A DNA stretch of 64,000 nt from CBFDBF01 sp050287725. Lineage in GTDB: Bacteria > Pseudomonadota > Gammaproteobacteria > Chromatiales > Chromatiaceae. Where the stretch lies: NCBI GenBank assembly GCA_050287725.1, contig JBNKCL010000091.1, positions 12,860-76,859 on the forward strand. The letters are read 5' to 3'. Numbering within the stretch: the stretch's first letter is position 1; the number at the start of each line of letters is the position of its first letter. Below are positions 60,735-64,000 of this stretch, piece after piece. The position numbers were made by a program, and so were the translations under genes. A model generated the notes under the pieces. That model was not told the origin of the DNA and did not search any database. It saw nothing but the letters and a program-made list of their open reading frames with translations.

Positions 60735-61709
60735 ATGTTAACGATACTGCGCCGGCTGGTTGTCGGTTTCCTGTTTGTTGCGTGTGCACCTGCCATCGCA
60801 GGTACTACTCTGTGGCTCACCGATGCCTCTCCGCATGGCGGGCATGGCGGTCGCCACTCGCATGGCGGTCCGATCGAGATTCGTCGCGGGGTTTACTACA
60901 AGAATCTATGGCTTCGCCTAGGTACCACCCCGCAGGATGACGGGTTTGTCACCATGGGCAGCCATTTTTCGCCTTTGATACTACTAGATGCCAAGGGGCA
61001 AGTCAGCGAGCAGGAGCTCGGCCGGGATAAGGCGCATGGGCTGCTGAACGTAAGTTTTCCCATGCCGGACGAGGGCTTTTATAACGCCTACGTCAGTCAT
61101 CAGTGGGTCAATAATGGGCGACGCCGGTTTCAGATCGCCAAAGCGGAGGTGTTGAAGCACAGTTGTCGCGAGGGTCATGACCATGTGCAGGAGAAAATGC
61201 CTCCCAAATATAATTCGGAGATCCCGCTGGAGATCGTGCGGGAACGCCAACCGAAAGAGAACTTTCATACCCTCCTCGGTTACGGTGACACGGTAACCTT
61301 TACGGTGTTGCATAACGGCGAGCCGTTGCCTGGGGCCGAAGTCGCTCTCGCTACCGCGCAAGGATGGAGCAAGCAGGCGGTCAGCGACGGCGAAGGGCAT
61401 GTCAGCTACACCATGATTCGCGATTACTATCCGCCCTGGTATAGTTTCGAGAAGCGACATGCTCAACCCTATCTGGTGGCGGCCGAGTACACGCTTCCGG
61501 AATCCGGTGAGCTGGACGGCAAGCGCTTTGAGAGTACGACCTATATCGCCAGTTATTCCGGCAACTACTATCCTTCGGCACGAGATTATGAATCCTATGC
61601 ATATGGTCTGCTGATCGGAACCTTTGCATTGGTATTCAGCGGTCTCGCCATTTATCTTTATCGCCGCCGCCGCAACCGTCCTTATCGCGAGGTGCGCTTC
61701 GATGAGTAA
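60735..61709 (+). CDS. Histidine-rich periplasmic/membrane protein (DUF4198-like)
   Basis: The 324-residue product has a signal peptide (LVVGFLFVACAPAIAG), a His/Gly-rich stretch (SPHGGHGGRHSHGGP), a beta-rich domain (TVTFTVLHNGEPLPGAEVAL, like DUF4198/NikM-type carriers), and a C-terminal membrane helix (GLLIGTFALVFSGLAIYLY). The His cluster probably binds a transition metal, perhaps Ni, Co or Fe. It lies 88 bp after the receptor gene and overlaps the next gene by 8 bp. The family call is a resemblance. Confidence 0.6.
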   Translation: MLTILRRLVVGFLFVACAPAIAGTTLWLTDASPHGGHGGRHSHGGPIEIRRGVYYKNLWLRLGTTPQDDGFVTMGSHFSPLILLDAKGQVSEQELGRDKAHGLLNVSFPMPDEGFYNAYVSHQWVNNGRRRFQIAKAEVLKHSCREGHDHVQEKMPPKYNSEIPLEIVRERQPKENFHTLLGYGDTVTFTVLHNGEPLPGAEVALATAQGWSKQAVSDGEGHVSYTMIRDYYPPWYSFEKRHAQPYLVAAEYTLPESGELDGKRFESTTYIASYSGNYYPSARDYESYAYGLLIGTFALVFSGLAIYLYRRRRNRPYREVRFDE

Positions 61710-62700
61710 GTTGCGTACGGCGGTAAACAACGTCAATCTGCGCAGGTTTCGCTTCTGGCTCCAGGTTGCTTTCTTTGTCCTTCTTGTTTATGGCGGCTAT
61801 TTTGCCGTCAATTTGGGGAATAACCTGCCCACCTTCGCCTGCGGGTTTAATCAGGAAGGGCGCGGCGGGGTCTGCTTCCTGTTGCCGCTGCAACATCTGC
61901 TGTCGGGTAACTGGTCCACCCTGTTCGGCTATGCGGGAATCGGGGTGCTGACCGCCTTCCTGTTCTTCACCCTCTGGTTTGTTGTGCTCAATAAGGGGTG
62001 GTGCGGCTTCGCTTGTCCGTTAGGGACCATTCAGGACTGGATCACCACGCTCCGTACCCGTCTTGGTATTCGCTATTCCCGCTATAGCGAGGGACAGTTC
62101 CGGAGCCTGACTGTGATCAAGTACATATTGCTGGCATTGACCATCCTGATCCCGCTCGGCATCGGAGGTGCGTTGTTGCCGCATACCATGGGGACGCCGT
62201 TCTGCGAAATCTGTCCCGGGCGAATGATAATCCCGCTGTTCACCGGCGACGCCTCTCAGCTCACCATCGATTTCTCCAGTAAGACCACCATGGTGTTGAC
62301 GGCGCTCGGGATGCTGATTACCGGGCTGTTCATTGTCGGAGCGTTCGTGAAAAAACGCTTTTTCTGCTTTTTCTGCCCCATGAGTGCGTTGCACTACCTG
62401 TTTTCGAAACCGGCGTTACTGAATCTGAAAAAGGACGGTGACAAATGCACTCGCTGCGGCGACTGCTACCGGGTTTGCGATATGGAGATCAAGGAGATTG
62501 CCGACGACGTCGAGCAGTCTCGCATCATGCAGGACGATTGCATTCTGTGTCTGAAGTGCGTTGCCGCCTGTCCGGAAGAGGGTGCATTAAAGGTGACCTT
62601 TGTCGGTATGCCGATCTTTGAATCGACCGAGGAGGGTTTTATGAAACGTATGAATCTCCATCAGGAACCGAAACGTGAACGAAACAACGACGCAAGCTGA
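61702..62700 (+). CDS. NapH-like membrane polyferredoxin (4Fe-4S)
   Basis: The 332-residue protein has about five membrane helices and cysteine pairs at their ends: CGFACPLG (101-108), CEICPGR (168-174), CFFCPMSAL (222-230). A C-terminal two-cluster ferredoxin part follows: CTRCGDCYRVC (249-259) and CILCLKCVAACP (280-291). This is the NapH/RdxA-type architecture that passes electrons across or along the inner membrane. Its role is inferred: electron delivery to the DCCP system. It overlaps the DCCP gene by 26 bp. Confidence 0.85.
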   Translation: MSKLRTAVNNVNLRRFRFWLQVAFFVLLVYGGYFAVNLGNNLPTFACGFNQEGRGGVCFLLPLQHLLSGNWSTLFGYAGIGVLTAFLFFTLWFVVLNKGWCGFACPLGTIQDWITTLRTRLGIRYSRYSEGQFRSLTVIKYILLALTILIPLGIGGALLPHTMGTPFCEICPGRMIIPLFTGDASQLTIDFSSKTTMVLTALGMLITGLFIVGAFVKKRFFCFFCPMSALHYLFSKPALLNLKKDGDKCTRCGDCYRVCDMEIKEIADDVEQSRIMQDDCILCLKCVAACPEEGALKVTFVGMPIFESTEEGFMKRMNLHQEPKRERNNDAS

Positions 62701-63955
62701 GTCAATTGCCTTTAATCGCGGCCGGCTGGCGCGTGAGGCGGAAAACGTCCTCGATCATATTGTCGATCGTTTTGAGGATAATCCGCAGGCCATGGAGTAT
62801 TTCTATGATCTATATCGCCGCATCTACTGCCAGGGTGAGGTGCAGTCGGTTACCGGTCCGCTGGTCGGGACGACCTGTATCCATGCGCCGGAGGAGTTGA
62901 TCTATGCCGCGGGCGCGACCCCGGTGCGGCTGTGTAACGGCTCCTATCATTACGATCAGATCGGCGGTGATTTTATGCCGGCCAAGTCCTGCTCCCTGGT
63001 CAAGGCGACATTGGGTATGCTGCACTCGGAGAATCCCGTGCCACGCGTCGGGAAGCCCGATCTGGTGGTGAACCTTACAACCTGCGATCAGAAAAAGAAG
63101 GCCGGTGCGATGATCGCGGAGATGGGATACGACGTTCATGATCTTGAATTGCCGCCTTCCAAAGACAGCGAGGAGGCGCGCCTCTACTGGCAGCGCGCAG
63201 TACGCAATTTCGTTCTGCGTCTACGCAGGCTAACGGGGAAAAGGCTGACGCGGAAAAATCTTCGAACGGCCATGGCGAAGACCGCTCGCGCCCAGGCGGC
63301 CTTTCGCACTTTGCATAACCTGCGCAAAAGCAGTCCGGCGCTGTTTCTCGGTAAAGATGCGTTTCTTGTCACCAACGCCTACTTTTTCGATGACATCGAT
63401 CGCTGGACCGAAGCGGTGGAGAAACTTAACCGGGAACTTGAGCAGCGCCAAACGGAGGATTTTCAGGCTGCTCAGCGCAAGGCGCCTCGGATTGTGTTCA
63501 CCGGTTCTCCGCCGGTGTTTCCCAATCTGAAACTGCCGCTGTTGATCGAGGAAGCCGGAGGCGTGGTGGTGGCGGACGAAACCTGTTCCGCTAACCGCAT
63601 GCTCTATGATATGACCGCTGTGGATGAGTGGTTGGTCGGCGACATGGTAGATAGCCTGGCGGATAGGTACCTGAAACCTTGCACTTGCCCCATCTTTACC
63701 AATAACAACGATCGTCAACGTCGATTGTTGGATCTGGCCGACAGTTTTAAGGCGGATGGTGTGGTCTATCAGGTATTCGCCGGTTGTCAGATCTATGAGA
63801 TGGAACAACGCAGTATCGCGCAGGCCCTCAACGCCCACGGCATACCGATGCTCTACCTGGAGACCGATTACAGTCCGGATGATATGGGTCAGCTCTCAAC
63901 CCGTGTCGAGGCGTTCCTTGAATCTATTAAAGCAAGAAAGAGAAAATCCGCGTGA
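62675..63955 (+). CDS. Double-cubane cluster protein (2-hydroxyacyl-CoA dehydratase family, YjiM-like)
   Basis: The 426-residue product is a HgdB/DCCP-type ATP-dependent reductase component. Family segments are GPLVGTTCIHAPEELIYAAG (Cys68), KSCSLVKATLG (Cys106), VVNLTTCDQKKKAGAM (Cys137), ADETCSANR (Cys304), KPCTCPIF (Cys336/338), VFAGCQIYEMEQRS (Cys371) and LETDYSPDDMGQLSTRVEAF. Known DCCPs reduce small molecules such as acetylene with an ATP-driven partner; the natural substrate is unknown. It starts with GTG after AGGAA and overlaps the activator gene by 4 bp. Confidence 0.85.
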   Translation: MNETTTQAESIAFNRGRLAREAENVLDHIVDRFEDNPQAMEYFYDLYRRIYCQGEVQSVTGPLVGTTCIHAPEELIYAAGATPVRLCNGSYHYDQIGGDFMPAKSCSLVKATLGMLHSENPVPRVGKPDLVVNLTTCDQKKKAGAMIAEMGYDVHDLELPPSKDSEEARLYWQRAVRNFVLRLRRLTGKRLTRKNLRTAMAKTARAQAAFRTLHNLRKSSPALFLGKDAFLVTNAYFFDDIDRWTEAVEKLNRELEQRQTEDFQAAQRKAPRIVFTGSPPVFPNLKLPLLIEEAGGVVVADETCSANRMLYDMTAVDEWLVGDMVDSLADRYLKPCTCPIFTNNNDRQRRLLDLADSFKADGVVYQVFAGCQIYEMEQRSIAQALNAHGIPMLYLETDYSPDDMGQLSTRVEAFLESIKARKRKSA

Positions 63956-64000
63956 AGTATTTTGCAGGACTCGATATCGGTTCCACCGCGATCAAGATCG
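63952..64000 (+). CDS. ATP-dependent activator of the DCCP (BadF/BcrA/HgdC family), partial
   Basis: Only the first 16 codons are in the window (GTG start overlapping the DCCP stop, GTGA). They read KYFAGLDIGSTAIKI, the phosphate-1 motif of the actin-fold ATPases that inject electrons into 2-hydroxyacyl-CoA dehydratases and DCCPs. The gene continues beyond the window. Confidence 0.85.
   Translation, partial: MKYFAGLDIGSTAIKI

Noticed and set aside
1..64000. rRNA, tRNA or CRISPR arrays
   Set aside because: No tRNA-like cloverleaf with CCA-end features, rRNA segment or regularly spaced repeats was noticed by eye in the gaps; a covariance-model scan would be decisive.

Overview
The window is gammaproteobacterial chromosomal DNA, GC-rich (roughly 58-60% by eye) and densely coded. 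Pointers to that class are the ffh-rpsP-rimM-trmD-rplS block, the epmB-efp-epmA translation-factor set, a FimX homologue, sbcB and the rhodanese-psd pair. Flavocytochrome c sulfide dehydrogenase (fccAB), several multihaem cytochromes, a bidirectional NAD-linked [NiFe] hydrogenase (hoxFUYH) and a double-cubane-type reductase suggest a sulfur-oxidising, facultatively anaerobic lithotroph of the Chromatiales type. The genus cannot be fixed from sequence alone.

Layout. 1-3.0 kb: end of ffh, a ~600-bp inverted-repeat-bounded repeat, then rpsP-rimM-trmD-rplS. 3.0-9.2 kb: YdjM-like membrane protein, exonuclease I, two small/ankyrin proteins, a K+ channel plus a separate RCK protein. 9.3-23.9 kb: a phosphate island. 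On the minus strand pstS-phoU-pstC-pstA-pstB-pstB-phoB-phoR follow a Pho box; on the plus strand lie 2-phosphoglycerate kinase, archaeal-type phosphoglycerate mutase, PiT, a UspA protein and a Na+/Pi symporter. 23.9-29.9 kb: unknown protein, SplB-like radical SAM enzyme, haem-containing chemoreceptor with a sigma28 promoter, CBS protein, dihaem cytochrome. 30-33.7 kb: NapC-type cytochrome, secreted ankyrin protein and fccA-fccB in one minus-strand run. 34-41 kb: hemerythrin/DUF2249/NnrS-like trio, nadA-nrtR, HDOD, GAF-GGDEF, 5'-nucleotidase. 41-45 kb: FimX homologue and a PilZ-like partner. 45.5-52.6 kb: EF-P and its modification enzymes, CoA-binding protein, PAN-domain lipoprotein, ferritin-like protein, nitroreductase, psd, rhodanese. 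52.9-58.3 kb: hoxFUYHW. 58.5-64 kb: an operon with a strong candidate sigma54 promoter encoding a TonB-dependent receptor, a histidine-rich membrane protein, a polyferredoxin, a double-cubane cluster protein (DCCP) and the start of its ATP-dependent activator.

The most novel items are: (1) the sigma54-linked DCCP operon, which couples outer-membrane uptake and a membrane polyferredoxin to a nitrogenase-like ATP-driven reductase; (2) two PstB ATPases whose motif losses are exactly complementary, predicting an obligate heterodimer with one catalytic site; (3) a PhoU fused to a low-molecular-weight phosphatase/ArsC-like domain lacking its catalytic cysteine. No rRNA, tRNA or CRISPR array was seen. 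Mobile DNA is limited to short repeats: one in the ffh-rpsP gap and one between hoxY and hoxH.
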